From positions 3,248,459 to 3,312,458 of the forward strand of contig NZ_JH594606.1 of the NCBI RefSeq assembly GCF_000243235.1: a stretch of DNA of 64,000 nt, in the 5' to 3' direction. This DNA is from Gillisia limnaea DSM 15749 (GTDB taxonomy: Bacteria > Bacteroidota > Bacteroidia > Flavobacteriales > Flavobacteriaceae). Of this stretch, positions 24,306-32,968 are shown in pieces. Position numbers and translations under genes: made by a program. Each line of letters begins with the position of its first letter. The stretch's first letter is position 1. Under the pieces are notes generated by a model. The model was not told where the DNA came from, ran no database searches, and saw only the letters and a program-made list of their open reading frames with translations.

Positions 24306-25586
24306 ATGTTGGACCTATCAAGAACTTCAATTCAAAATATCAGGAAAATTCAATGGTTGGAGTTGCAAAAGCAACTTCTTTATCTTCAGGGAAACAGTAC
24401 ATTTTATAAGCGAAAATTCAAAGAATTTGATATAGATGTGAAGCAGATAGGTGCGTATGAAGATTTACGTCGAATCCCAATTACATCCAAGGAAGATCTT
24501 CAGATATTTAATGAGGATTTTATTTGTGTCCCAAAAACCGAAATCATCGATTTTGTAACGACTTCAGGAACTTTGGGAAAACCAGTCAATTTGGCTTTGA
24601 ATGAACCCGATTTGGAACGCCTTGCCTTAAATGAAATGCGATCTTTTGAATTGGTAGGTGTTAAAAAAGAAGATGTGGTCCAAATAACTACCACACTGGA
24701 CAGGCGCTTTATGGCAGGGATGGCTTATTTTTTAGGCCTGCGGAAACTCGGTGCTGGAATTGTGCGTACCGGCAGCGGATTGCCACAATTGCAATGGGAT
24801 TCCATAGAACGTTTTCAACCAAAATATCTGGTGGCGGTTCCTTCCTTCCTGCTTAAAATGATAGAATATGCTATAGAACACAATATCGATTATAAAAAAT
24901 CATCGTTAAAAGCTGCTGTTTGCATTGGAGAACCAATCCAGAACCTGGATACTAATTTAAATGCATTAGGAACCAAAATCTCCGAGCTGTGGGATATAGA
25001 ATTGTTTTCTACCTATGCCTCGACAGAAATGGCCACTGCTTTCACTGAATGTGAAATTCACAATGGAAATCACATTCAGCCGGATCTTATATTTACTGAA
25101 ATCCTCAATGAGGCAGGAGATCCTGTAAAAGAAGGAGAGCCCGGTGAGTTGGTAATTACAACCCTTCAAAATCAAACGATGCCCCTGGTGCGGTTTGCAA
25201 CCGGCGATATACTTTCTTTTTCTGAAGAATCCTGCAAATGTGGAAGGAATACACTTAGGTTAAGTGCCTTAATTGGTAGGAAAAGCCAAATGATGAAATT
25301 GAAGGGAACCAGCATATATCCTCAAAATATCATTGAAGTAGTGCATGATTTTAATGAAATAAAGAATTTTGTGATTGAAGCCAAAAGAGGAAGTGCCGGC
25401 CTGGATGAAGTCATCGTCAAAATTCCCGATACGGTTTCTACAGATCATTTGCTATTGCTGCAAGATGCTTTTAAAGCAAAGATCCTTGTAACGCCAATAA
25501 TCGAACGGGTTCCGGAAGCAGTGATCAATGAATTAAAATTTCAGAAAGATGCAGGAAAAGCGAAAATTTTTATTGATTACAGGTAA
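24306..25586 (+). CDS. Phenylacetate-CoA ligase-like adenylating enzyme
   Basis: A 426-residue ANL-superfamily protein of the PaaK/CapK type. TTSGTLGKPV (85-94) is the ATP-phosphate loop, STYASTEM (about 237-244) the aromatic/adenine motif region, and ATGDILSF plus IGRKSQMMKLKGTSIYP the hinge and C-terminal domain. ESCKCGR is the usual cysteine pair before the hinge. Together with tyrosine ammonia-lyase it should activate 4-coumarate for loading onto ACP or CoA as the starter of the polyene. It is the last gene of the plus-strand cluster. Substrate assignment is by context. Confidence 0.87.
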   Translation: MLDLSRTSIQNIRKIQWLELQKQLLYLQGNSTFYKRKFKEFDIDVKQIGAYEDLRRIPITSKEDLQIFNEDFICVPKTEIIDFVTTSGTLGKPVNLALNEPDLERLALNEMRSFELVGVKKEDVVQITTTLDRRFMAGMAYFLGLRKLGAGIVRTGSGLPQLQWDSIERFQPKYLVAVPSFLLKMIEYAIEHNIDYKKSSLKAAVCIGEPIQNLDTNLNALGTKISELWDIELFSTYASTEMATAFTECEIHNGNHIQPDLIFTEILNEAGDPVKEGEPGELVITTLQNQTMPLVRFATGDILSFSEESCKCGRNTLRLSALIGRKSQMMKLKGTSIYPQNIIEVVHDFNEIKNFVIEAKRGSAGLDEVIVKIPDTVSTDHLLLLQDAFKAKILVTPIIERVPEAVINELKFQKDAGKAKIFIDYR

Positions 25587-25604
25587 CCTATAAATCCAGT
25601 GAGT

Positions 25605-25618
25605 GTAACAATTGTTAC
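25605..25618. promoter_or_regulatory. Perfect 14-bp palindrome upstream of desaturase
   Basis: GTAACAATTGTTAC is perfectly palindromic and is followed by partial GGTAAC units at 25581-25586 and 25621-25626. It lies in the gap between the ligase and the desaturase gene. A near-identical palindrome is at 436-449. Confidence 0.3.
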
Positions 25619-25640
25619 CAGGTAACTATACCCTGTTATG

Positions 25641-25648
25641 TATTTTTG
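25641..25648 (+). promoter_or_regulatory. Candidate -7 box of desaturase gene
   Basis: TATTTTTG matches TAnnTTTG. If real, transcription begins near 25655, which rules out the upstream TTG at 25646 as the start codon of the following gene and favours 25697. Confidence 0.35.
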
Positions 25649-25696
25649 CTTAGTACGTCTAAGTACGAATATAATGTTTTTAAAATTTGGAAATCT

Positions 25697-26599
25697 TTGG
25701 AAAAGTACCTTAAAATAATACAGGAATCTTTCACAGGCTATTTTAGTTATCTGGTACAGGAGATTTCCAGTCCATCCTGGAATAATTACTTCTACTGGCT
25801 AATTGGAGTGTCATTATTGGTTTGGGCCATTGAAATTCTTATTCCATGGAGAACAAACCAGAAGATCTTCCGAAGAGGTTTTTGGCTGGACAGCTTTTAT
25901 ATTATTTTCAATTTCTTCCTTTTTTCGCTGATAGGTTTTAATGCGATTTCCAACGTGGGAGTAGAGCTTTTTAATGATTTTTTAGGGCTGTTTGGGATAG
26001 TTAATATCGTTGCTTTTGAGGTGCAAAGCTGGCCTGCCTGGAGTCAGTTGCTTGTGATGTTTATTATTGCCGATTTTATTCAGTGGAACATTCACCGCCA
26101 ATTACACCGGCAGCCGTGGCTATGGGAATTTCATAAAGTACATCACAGCGTGAAAGAAATGGGTTTTGCTGCCCAGTTCAGGTTCCATTTTATGGAAACT
26201 ATCGTATACAAAACCGTACAATATATTCCGCTGGCGATGATTGGTTTTGGTATCCAGGAATTTTTTGTGGTGCATATGTTTTCTGTTTTTGTGGGTCATT
26301 TGAATCATGCGAACGTGGGATGGAATTACGGAGTTTTCGGATATATCTTCAATAATCCGAAAATGCATATCTGGCACCATTCCAAAGAACTTCCGAATGA
26401 ACATCCCTACGGAATGAATTACGGACTTTCTCTAAGTATTTGGGATTATATGTTTAGAACAGCTTATATTCCAAACGATGGAAGGAATATTGAACTGGGA
26501 TTTCACGGAGATGAAGATTTCCCCGAAGATTTTAAAAATCAGCTGATGTTTCCCTTCAGAAAAAAAGTCAAAGTTTCTTCGCAGGAAATTTCAAAATAG
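25697..26599 (+). CDS. Sterol desaturase/fatty acid hydroxylase family protein
   Basis: An integral membrane di-iron hydroxylase of about 300 residues. Histidine motifs are HRQLH, HKVHH and HIWHH, with HANVGWN before the last, as in the FA_hydroxylase family. Several hydrophobic segments precede and separate them. The substrate cannot be read from sequence; lipids, sterol-like compounds or carotenoids are all possible. The start is uncertain: no ATG is near, and I favour TTG 25697 (encoding LEKYLKII, alignable with the usual MEKYL start of relatives) over the in-frame TTG 25646, which overlaps a candidate -7 box. It stands 110 bases after the pigment cluster and may or may not belong to it. 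A strong terminator follows. Confidence 0.82.
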   Translation: MEKYLKIIQESFTGYFSYLVQEISSPSWNNYFYWLIGVSLLVWAIEILIPWRTNQKIFRRGFWLDSFYIIFNFFLFSLIGFNAISNVGVELFNDFLGLFGIVNIVAFEVQSWPAWSQLLVMFIIADFIQWNIHRQLHRQPWLWEFHKVHHSVKEMGFAAQFRFHFMETIVYKTVQYIPLAMIGFGIQEFFVVHMFSVFVGHLNHANVGWNYGVFGYIFNNPKMHIWHHSKELPNEHPYGMNYGLSLSIWDYMFRTAYIPNDGRNIELGFHGDEDFPEDFKNQLMFPFRKKVKVSSQEISK

Positions 26600-26928
26600 C
26601 TTAACAGAAAGATAGTAAACACGTTTTAACCCCACAGATTTTAAAATCTGTGGGGTTTTTTGTTTGTTTTCTAAGCATCCCAAAACCGGAAATATTATAA
26701 AATTTTGAGGATATCTAAAAGGATTTACAAACTTCTTTTTATCACATTTTCCTACGATAATCTTACAAATAGCATCCATATTTTTCTATATTTACAACAT
26801 TTGCCGAAAACCAGGGTTTCGAAACAACAATATTAAAAAGCATGATGGGAACACGATATAAGCACTTATCAAGTTAGAATAACGTTTGGTAGCTATAGGT
26901 AGCCCAAAAAAAACAATAAAATAAACAG
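26600..26928. other. Intergenic gap with terminator
   Basis: A 329-base gap. It contains the terminator at 26628-26661 and AT-rich DNA that should include the promoter of the carboxylase operon; TATATTTA near 26790 is a weak -7 candidate. No gene or RNA was seen. Confidence 0.5.
26628..26661 (+). terminator. Strong rho-independent terminator
   Basis: A 30-base perfect palindrome (AACCCCACAGATTTT and its complement, 26628-26657) is followed by further Ts. It ends the desaturase transcript. Confidence 0.85.
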
Positions 26929-27414
26929 ATGAAAAATAGATATAAGGTCGTTGTAAATGGCTCGCTGGAATATAATTTTGGCAATGAAGAAATATCTTCT
27001 TTAGATACACAAAAAATTGCACCAGCTAAATTTCACGTTTTAAAAGGTGCGCGTTCTTTCAAGGCCGAAATTTTAGAATCTTCCTTCCATAAAAAGAGTT
27101 ATTCTGTTAAGATCAATTCCAATATTTATGAGGTGGTTATATCCAATGAACTCGATCTTCTTATCGAAGAAATGGGCTTGTCTTTGGGGCAGGCGGTAGT
27201 TGTTAACGATATCAAGGCACCCATGCCTGGATTGATCCTGGATGTAAATATAAAAGAGGGTGAAGCAGTAAAGGAAGGGGATTATTTGCTTGTACTTGAA
27301 GCGATGAAAATGGAAAACACCATAACCGCTCCCAGAGACGGGGTTGTGAAATCGGTTTCTGTTAAAAAGGGAGAAACGGTAGAAAAAAATCAGTTGTTGA
27401 TAGAGATGGAATAA
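26929..27414 (+). CDS. Biotin carboxyl carrier protein of acyl-CoA carboxylase
   Basis: A 161-residue biotinyl protein. The C-terminal biotinyl domain (about 92-161) starts KAPMPGLI and contains the biotinylation site Lys127 in LEAMKMEN, with GDYLLVLEAMK and the KKGETVEKNQ turn. The N-terminal 90 residues form a strand-rich linker typical of the carrier subunits of Bacteroidota propionyl/acetyl-CoA carboxylases. It begins an operon with a biotin carboxylase and a carboxyltransferase, 35 and 9 bases apart respectively, so the three make a complete biotin-dependent carboxylase. Substrate (propionyl-, acetyl- or methylcrotonyl-CoA) is not decided by this subunit. Confidence 0.92.
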   Translation: MKNRYKVVVNGSLEYNFGNEEISSLDTQKIAPAKFHVLKGARSFKAEILESSFHKKSYSVKINSNIYEVVISNELDLLIEEMGLSLGQAVVVNDIKAPMPGLILDVNIKEGEAVKEGDYLLVLEAMKMENTITAPRDGVVKSVSVKKGETVEKNQLLIEME

Positions 27415-27449
27415 TAGCCATTGTTTGCTAAAACAATAATATAAAAATT

Positions 27450-28889
27450 ATGAACAAAATATTAATAGCCAATCGTGGTGAGATCGCGTTAAGGGTTATG
27501 AAAACGGCTCAAAAAATGGGCATTAAAACAGTGGCAGTTTTTTCTACTGCCGACAGGAATGCACCTCACGTGAAATTTGCAGATGAAGCGGTTTGTATAG
27601 GCGAAGCTCCTTCAAATGAATCGTATTTATTGGGTGATAAAATAATAGAAGTTGCCAAGGAACTAGGGGTGGATGGGATACATCCCGGATATGGTTTTCT
27701 CTCTGAAAATGCGGATTTCGCCGAAAAAGTGGAGAAAAATGGTATCACATGGATTGGTCCGGGATCCAAAGCGATCCGGATTATGGGAAGTAAACTCGCG
27801 GCAAAAGATGCAGTGAAAAACTATGGAATACCTATGGTTCCTGGAATTGATGAGGCGATTTCAGATGTTGAAAAGGCTAAGAAAATAGCCAATGAGATTG
27901 GTTTTCCAATTTTGATAAAAGCCTCGGCAGGAGGTGGTGGAAAAGGAATGCGAATAGTGGAACAGGAGAAAGACCTGGAAGACCAGATGAAACGTGCCAT
28001 TAGCGAAGCTGTTTCTGCTTTTGGAGATGGAGCTGTTTTTATTGAAAAATATATCTCCTCGCCGCGGCATATTGAGATTCAGATCCTGGCTGATACTCAT
28101 GGAAATACACTTCATCTTTTTGAACGGGAATGCAGCATTCAACGGCGACACCAAAAAGTGGTGGAAGAAGCGCCTTCTGTGGTTTTAACAGAAGAAATCC
28201 GTCAAAAAATGGGTGACGCGGCAATTAAAGTAGCCCAGGCGTGTGATTATGTAGGAGCGGGAACTGTTGAGTTTTTGTTGGATGAGAACAAGAAATTTTA
28301 TTTTCTGGAAATGAATACACGATTACAGGTGGAACATCCGGTGACCGAATTTATAACTGGGATAGATTTGGTAGAACAACAAATTAAAGTAGCACGGGGC
28401 GAATCCCTCGCTTTTTCACAACAGGATTTGAAGATCTCCGGACACGCGGTTGAACTGCGGATCTATGCCGAAGACCCTTTGGATAATTTTATGCCCAGTG
28501 TGGGAACTTTGGAGCGTTACAGAACTCCGAAAGGGGAAGGAATTCGTCTGGATGACGGATTTGAAGAAGGAATGGAAGTGCCTATTTATTATGACCCCAT
28601 GCTTGCCAAACTCATTACCTACGGGAAGAGTAGGGAAGAGGCTATTCAGTTAATGCTGAAAGCGATCAATGCCTATGAGGTAAAAGGAGTGATGACCACT
28701 CTGCCTTTTGGCAAATTCGTCTTTGAGCATGATGCCTTCCGAAGCGGAAATTTTGACACACACTTTGTGAAGAATTATTACTCTGCAGATAAACTGCATT
28801 CTGAAATTGAAGAAGAAGCGAAACTCGCTTCTCTTATTGCATTACAGCAGTATTTGAAGGATCAGGAATGGTTGCGTTTACCAAATTAA
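27450..28889 (+). CDS. accC: Biotin carboxylase subunit
   Basis: A 479-residue ATP-grasp enzyme. It opens MNKILIANRGEIALRV, has the HPGYGFLSEN segment, the glycine-rich ATP loop KASAGGGGKGMRIV, FERECSIQRRHQK and the active-site EMNTRLQVEHPVTE. It carboxylates biotin on the preceding carrier protein with ATP and bicarbonate. The length is slightly greater than E. coli AccC (449), as usual for acyl-CoA carboxylase alpha subunits that have lost the fused carrier domain. Middle gene of a three-gene operon. Confidence 0.95.
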   Translation: MNKILIANRGEIALRVMKTAQKMGIKTVAVFSTADRNAPHVKFADEAVCIGEAPSNESYLLGDKIIEVAKELGVDGIHPGYGFLSENADFAEKVEKNGITWIGPGSKAIRIMGSKLAAKDAVKNYGIPMVPGIDEAISDVEKAKKIANEIGFPILIKASAGGGGKGMRIVEQEKDLEDQMKRAISEAVSAFGDGAVFIEKYISSPRHIEIQILADTHGNTLHLFERECSIQRRHQKVVEEAPSVVLTEEIRQKMGDAAIKVAQACDYVGAGTVEFLLDENKKFYFLEMNTRLQVEHPVTEFITGIDLVEQQIKVARGESLAFSQQDLKISGHAVELRIYAEDPLDNFMPSVGTLERYRTPKGEGIRLDDGFEEGMEVPIYYDPMLAKLITYGKSREEAIQLMLKAINAYEVKGVMTTLPFGKFVFEHDAFRSGNFDTHFVKNYYSADKLHSEIEEEAKLASLIALQQYLKDQEWLRLPN

Positions 28890-28898
28890 AATAACACT

Positions 28899-30440
28899 AT
28901 GAGCCAAAATAAAGAAGAATTAAAGAATAAAATTGCCGAGGCACATTTAGGTGGTGGTGAAAAACGGATCGCCAAACAGCACCATCAAAAAAAATTAACC
29001 GCCAGAGAACGGGTGGATTATTTACTGGATGAAGGTTCTTTTGAAGAGATTGGAATTCTGGTAACTCACCGTACTACCGATTTTGGAATGGAAAACCAAA
29101 AGTTCTACGGGGATGGGGTTGTAACAGGTTATGGAACTATTAACAGCAGACTGGTGTATGTTTTTGCTCAGGACTTTACCGTTTTTGGAGGATCTTTATC
29201 TGAAACTCATGCCGAAAAAATATGCAAAGTAATGGACCATGCGATGAAGGTGGGAGCACCTATAATTGGTTTAAATGATTCTGGTGGTGCCCGGATCCAG
29301 GAAGGAGTAAGATCTTTGGGTGGTTATGCCGATATTTTTTATAGGAATGTGCAGGCTTCCGGGGTTATTCCACAAATTTCTGCAATTATGGGGCCTTGTG
29401 CGGGAGGAGCAGTGTATTCACCTGCGATGACAGATTTTACGTTGATGGTGCAGGATACTAGTTATATGTTCGTTACCGGGCCAAACGTGGTAAAAACCGT
29501 GACTAATGAAAATGTAACTTCTGAAGAACTGGGAGGTGCCAGTACGCATTCTACCAAATCTGGTGTAACGCATCTCACTTCTGTGAGTGATATCGCGTGT
29601 TTGGAAGATATTAAAAAATTACTGAGTTACCTTCCGCAGAACAATAAGGAAACCACAGAAAAGCTGCCCTATGAATTTGATGATGAGCACCGGGAAAAGC
29701 TCGAATCTATTGTACCAGATAGCTCCAATAAGCCCTATGACATGCATGAAGTTATCAAAGGGATAATAGATGTGGATTCCTTTTTTGAGATCCATAAGAA
29801 TTATGCAGCTAATATTATTGTTGGGTTTGCGAGATTGGGTGGGCGAAGTATAGGGATCGTGGCAAATCAGCCAATGAGCCTTGCGGGAGTATTAGATGTT
29901 GATTCCTCTAAAAAAGCAGCAAGATTTACACGTTTTTGTGATTGCTTTAATATTCCCCTTTTGGTATTGGTGGATGTTCCAGGATTCTTACCGGGGACAG
30001 ATCAGGAATGGAACGGAATCATCCTGCACGGCGCCAAACTGTTGTATGCACTTAGCGAAGCCACGGTACCACGGGTTACAGTAATAACCAGGAAAGCCTA
30101 TGGGGGAGCGTATGATGTGATGAATTCCAAACACATAGGAGCCGATCTAAATTTTGCCTGGCCAACTGCTGAAATTGCGGTTATGGGAGCAAAAGGTGCA
30201 AGTGAGATAATTTTCAGGAAAGAGATCCAGGAGTCGGGAAATCCGGAGCTAAAATTATCGGAAAAAGAAGCCGAATATGCTGAAAAATTTGCCACTCCAT
30301 TTGAAGCGGCTCAACGAGGGTTTATAGATGAGGTCATTATGCCGAAGGATACGCGAAGAAAATTACTAAAAGCCTTTAGTATGCTGGAAAACAAAACGGT
30401 ATTACGGGCAGATAGGAAACACGGGAATATTCCCTTATAA
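28899..30440 (+). CDS. Acyl-CoA carboxylase carboxyltransferase (PccB-like)
   Basis: A 513-residue crotonase-fold carboxyltransferase. Conserved blocks include [25 protein letters not shown], the oxyanion-forming [15 protein letters not shown] and [22 protein letters not shown] and [10 protein letters not shown]. These fit the propionyl-CoA carboxylase beta/methylmalonyl-CoA decarboxylase alpha family. No sodium-pump membrane subunit is near, so carboxylation rather than decarboxylation is more likely. It transfers CO2 from carboxybiotin on the carrier encoded at 26929-27414 to an acyl-CoA, probably propionyl-CoA. It is the last gene of the operon; a terminator follows. Confidence 0.92.
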   Translation: MSQNKEELKNKIAEAHLGGGEKRIAKQHHQKKLTARERVDYLLDEGSFEEIGILVTHRTTDFGMENQKFYGDGVVTGYGTINSRLVYVFAQDFTVFGGSLSETHAEKICKVMDHAMKVGAPIIGLNDSGGARIQEGVRSLGGYADIFYRNVQASGVIPQISAIMGPCAGGAVYSPAMTDFTLMVQDTSYMFVTGPNVVKTVTNENVTSEELGGASTHSTKSGVTHLTSVSDIACLEDIKKLLSYLPQNNKETTEKLPYEFDDEHREKLESIVPDSSNKPYDMHEVIKGIIDVDSFFEIHKNYAANIIVGFARLGGRSIGIVANQPMSLAGVLDVDSSKKAARFTRFCDCFNIPLLVLVDVPGFLPGTDQEWNGIILHGAKLLYALSEATVPRVTVITRKAYGGAYDVMNSKHIGADLNFAWPTAEIAVMGAKGASEIIFRKEIQESGNPELKLSEKEAEYAEKFATPFEAAQRGFIDEVIMPKDTRRKLLKAFSMLENKTVLRADRKHGNIPL

Positions 30441-30459
30441 TGTTAGTTCTAAATTTCAA

Positions 30460-30500
30460 TTAAACCCTGTCTTGAATTAAATCTCGACAGGGTTTAAATC
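30460..30500 (+). terminator. Terminator of carboxylase operon
   Basis: TTAAACCCTGTC (30460-30471) and GACAGGGTTTAA (30486-30497) form a 12-bp stem with a 14-base loop, 19 bases after the carboxyltransferase stop. The trailing T-run is weak. Confidence 0.65.
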
Positions 30501-30625
30501 AAAACTGTGGATCTAATACCCGGATGCCACCAGCAAGTGGATATTTCTGAATTTTCTTCGCTGGACTTACTTCGTGAGTTTGCTTTGAAATAATAGATTG
30601 ATTCAATTAAGTTTTTTGAGATCGT

Positions 30626-31249
30626 TTATTTTTCAGAAGAAAGTGTGAAAGAAGGAAGGGAGATCTTATATTTTACAACTATTAACCGTATACTTATAAC
30701 AATAAGAGAGGTAACAATATAGATCAAATCTGTATTGACCCCTAAATCATACAAGATAACAAATGCCAGCGCCCCAAGAATGGAAGCGGTTGCGTAAATT
30801 TCCTTCCTAAAGATCACAGGGATCTCGTTACACAAAATATCACGAATCACTCCTCCAAAAGTTCCCGTCATAGCTCCAATGGCTATAGAAACTATTGGAC
30901 TAAGGCCATTTTGAATTCCCGTTTCCACCCCGGTTATGGTGAAAATCCCGAGCCCGATGGTGTCAAACAGGAAAAGCGAGGTTTTGAGGTAATTGATTTT
31001 ATTTCTAAAGATGATGGCAAGAATTGTTATAAGTCCTATAAGGTAGATGTAAATGGTGTTTTCCATCCACATAACAGGAGTGTTTCCCAACAGCACATCT
31101 CTAAGCGTTCCACCACCAACAGCTGTCACAAAGGCTATGATAAAGATTCCGAAAAGGTCCAGTTTACGCTGCATCGCGGCTAAAGCTCCTGAAATAGCAA
31201 AAGCCATGGTTCCCAGTAAATCGAATATATTAAAGAGAGATATTTCCAT
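30626..31249 (-). CDS. TRIC/UPF0126 family membrane protein
   Basis: An about 207-residue protein with roughly seven hydrophobic helices. It shows the internal duplication of the prokaryotic TRIC channel family: FAISGALAAMQRKLDLFG and VGGGTLRDVLLG in the first repeat, then GAMTGTFGGVIRDILCNEIP in the second. TRIC proteins form trimeric cation (potassium) channels; the physiological role in bacteria is poorly known. I place the start at ATG 31249 (MEISLFNIFD); an in-frame ATG ten codons earlier (31279) adds a short extension not typical of the family. It stands alone on the minus strand. Confidence 0.87.
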   Translation of the reverse strand: MEISLFNIFDLLGTMAFAISGALAAMQRKLDLFGIFIIAFVTAVGGGTLRDVLLGNTPVMWMENTIYIYLIGLITILAIIFRNKINYLKTSLFLFDTIGLGIFTITGVETGIQNGLSPIVSIAIGAMTGTFGGVIRDILCNEIPVIFRKEIYATASILGALAFVILYDLGVNTDLIYIVTSLIVISIRLIVVKYKISLPSFTLSSEK

Positions 31250-31423
31250 TTTCAAGGCAAAGGTACTTTTAAAAGGCATATTTTAAAACAAACCCTTGAG
31301 TTTTTAGAATTATAGCATAAATTGTACTTTGCGTAAATCTTATACAAAAGACAAAACTAACCAGAAATTTCTGTAAGGTTACCCCTAAAGTTCCTACTTT
31401 TACAGAATTAAATTTATATTGAA

Positions 31424-32401
31424 ATGACCGACAAAATAGAAAGAATAAAATGTTTGATAATAGGTTCGGGCCCGGCAGGTTACACGGCAGCGATATATGC
31501 AGCCCGTGCAGACATGCATCCTGTGATATACACAGGAATGGAGCCAGGAGGGCAATTAACAACCACTACTGAAGTTGACAATTTTCCCGGTTACCCAAAT
31601 GGAATAGATGGGCCTGCAATGATGATTGACCTTCAACAGCAAGCTGAACGATTTGGAACAAAGGTTAGGATTGGGATGGTAACAGATGTTGAATTGAGCA
31701 AAGAACCAGGCGGGATTCATAAAGCCTGTGTAGATAATGCTACCTGGGTAGAAGCTGAAACGGTTATTATTTCTACGGGTGCAACAGCAAAATATTTAGG
31801 ACTTCCAAGTGAACAGCGCTTACGTGGAGGTGGGGTTTCTGCCTGTGCAGTTTGTGACGGTTTTTTCTATAAAAATCAAGAAGTTGCTATCGTTGGTGGA
31901 GGAGATACCGCTGCAGAGGAAGCTACCTATCTTGCAAATATTTGTAAAAAAGTGACTATGCTGGTTAGAGGTGATGAAATGCGGGCTTCCAAAGCGATGC
32001 AACACCGGGTTACCAGCACCAAAAATATAGATCTTCGTTATAATACTCAGGTTGATGAGGTTTTGGGCGAACAGGTTGTGGAAGGTTTACGAATGGTAAA
32101 TAATAAATCTGGGGAAAAGGAAACCATTGAAATCACAGGTTTATTTATCGCCATTGGGCATAAGCCAAATACCGAAATTTTTAAGGGTCAGTTGGATATG
32201 GATTCCATGGGATATTTAATAACCAAAGGAAAGTCCACTAAAACCAACCTTCCGGGGGTTTTTGCTTCCGGAGATGTTCAGGATAAGGAATATCGCCAGG
32301 CTATTACCGCTGCTGGTACTGGTTGTATGGCCGCTCTGGATGCAGAACGGTATTTGAGCACTATCGAAAAGACAGAAGAAAAAGAGGTTACTACTAATTA
32401 A
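31424..32401 (+). CDS. trxB: Thioredoxin reductase
   Basis: A 325-residue NADPH-dependent flavoprotein. It has an FAD motif GSGPAGYTAA (15-24), GGQLTTTTEVDNFPG, the redox-active disulfide Cys141-Ala-Val-Cys144 (ACAVCDG), the NADPH motif VGGGDTAAEEA and the C-terminal FASGDVQDKEYRQAITAAGTG. This is standard low-molecular-weight bacterial TrxB. It reduces thioredoxin in the cytosol. It is a single gene with a strong bidirectional terminator after it. A thioredoxin gene is not in the window; the peroxide sensor OxyR lies 4 kb away but unlinked. Confidence 0.96.
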   Translation: MTDKIERIKCLIIGSGPAGYTAAIYAARADMHPVIYTGMEPGGQLTTTTEVDNFPGYPNGIDGPAMMIDLQQQAERFGTKVRIGMVTDVELSKEPGGIHKACVDNATWVEAETVIISTGATAKYLGLPSEQRLRGGGVSACAVCDGFFYKNQEVAIVGGGDTAAEEATYLANICKKVTMLVRGDEMRASKAMQHRVTSTKNIDLRYNTQVDEVLGEQVVEGLRMVNNKSGEKETIEITGLFIAIGHKPNTEIFKGQLDMDSMGYLITKGKSTKTNLPGVFASGDVQDKEYRQAITAAGTGCMAALDAERYLSTIEKTEEKEVTTN

Positions 32402-32430
32402 AAGACCTTAATTCCAAAATAGTTTAAATG

Positions 32431-32459
32431 AAAAAAGTCCCGAATTTCGGGACTTTTTT
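32431..32459. terminator. Bidirectional terminator
   Basis: AAAAAAGTCCCGA (32431-32443) pairs perfectly with 32447-32459 around a 3-base loop. It separates trxB from the convergent lipoprotein gene and can serve both strands. Confidence 0.88.
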
Positions 32460-32473
32460 GACTTTAGTATTTC

Positions 32474-32713
32474 CTAGTTGTCGTCATTGTCAACTTTAAC
32501 CTTTTTCTTTACATTTCCGTCATCATCGGTTTTTATTTTTATTTTCTTATCATCGGTTTTTATTTTTATTTTTTGCCCGTCATCGCTTACTTCAACATCA
32601 GCACCTTCAGCTCTTAATTGATCTATGTCATCGGCTTCGTTGGTTTCCCTGCAGGCTACAAGAGATATACTCATTGCAAATAATAATAAACTTACTTTAA
32701 AAAATCGTTTCAT
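32474..32713 (-). CDS. Small lipoprotein with repeated charged motif
   Basis: A 79-residue predicted lipoprotein. The signal peptide ends in SLVAC with Cys21 as the lipidation site. The short mature part is highly charged and contains a direct repeat KIKIKTDD twice (about residues 48-55 and 57-64), followed by a KKKVKVDNDD tail. The DNA repeats correspondingly (GATGATAAGAAAATAAAAAT-like units). No known family. It is the last gene of the minus-strand PspC operon group, 57 bases after the preceding small ORF. It may act in the periplasm as an acidic/basic strap, but no function can be assigned. Confidence 0.7.
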   Translation of the reverse strand: MKRFFKVSLLLFAMSISLVACRETNEADDIDQLRAEGADVEVSDDGQKIKIKTDDKKIKIKTDDDGNVKKKVKVDNDDN

Positions 32714-32770
32714 AATTTCATGAATTAATTGGTTATAAGTAACAAATTTATTCTATAGGAATGTTCTCAG

Positions 32771-32965
32771 TTATGTTTTTAACACTATACATGTTTTTTC
32801 GTTAAAACTTATACAATTATCATAATCAGTAGGGTTATAGCCTGTAATCTCTTCAGGAGGAAATGATATTTGGGTATCAGAACTCTGCGGCAATAAGTCG
32901 TATCCGGTTAATGTACTACAAATACTTACCAGCGTCGCGATTAGGAAATTGGTTAGAGCGGTCAT
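32771..32965 (-). CDS. Small hypothetical protein downstream of PspC
   Basis: A 64-residue frame that starts 3 bases after the PspC stop, suggesting translational coupling. The first 20 residues are hydrophobic (NFLIATLVSICSTL), like a short signal or membrane segment. The remainder has two Cys (CISF, TCIV) and is otherwise unremarkable. No family recognised. It could be a real small operon member; the position is the best argument for it. Confidence 0.45.
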   Translation of the reverse strand: MTALTNFLIATLVSICSTLTGYDLLPQSSDTQISFPPEEITGYNPTDYDNCISFNEKTCIVLKT

Positions 32966-32968
32966 TTT

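Noticed and set aside
32474..32713. CRISPR or tandem array from the repeated KIKIKTDD codons
   Set aside because: Only two short in-frame units inside a coding sequence; no spacers. No CRISPR array was seen anywhere in the window.
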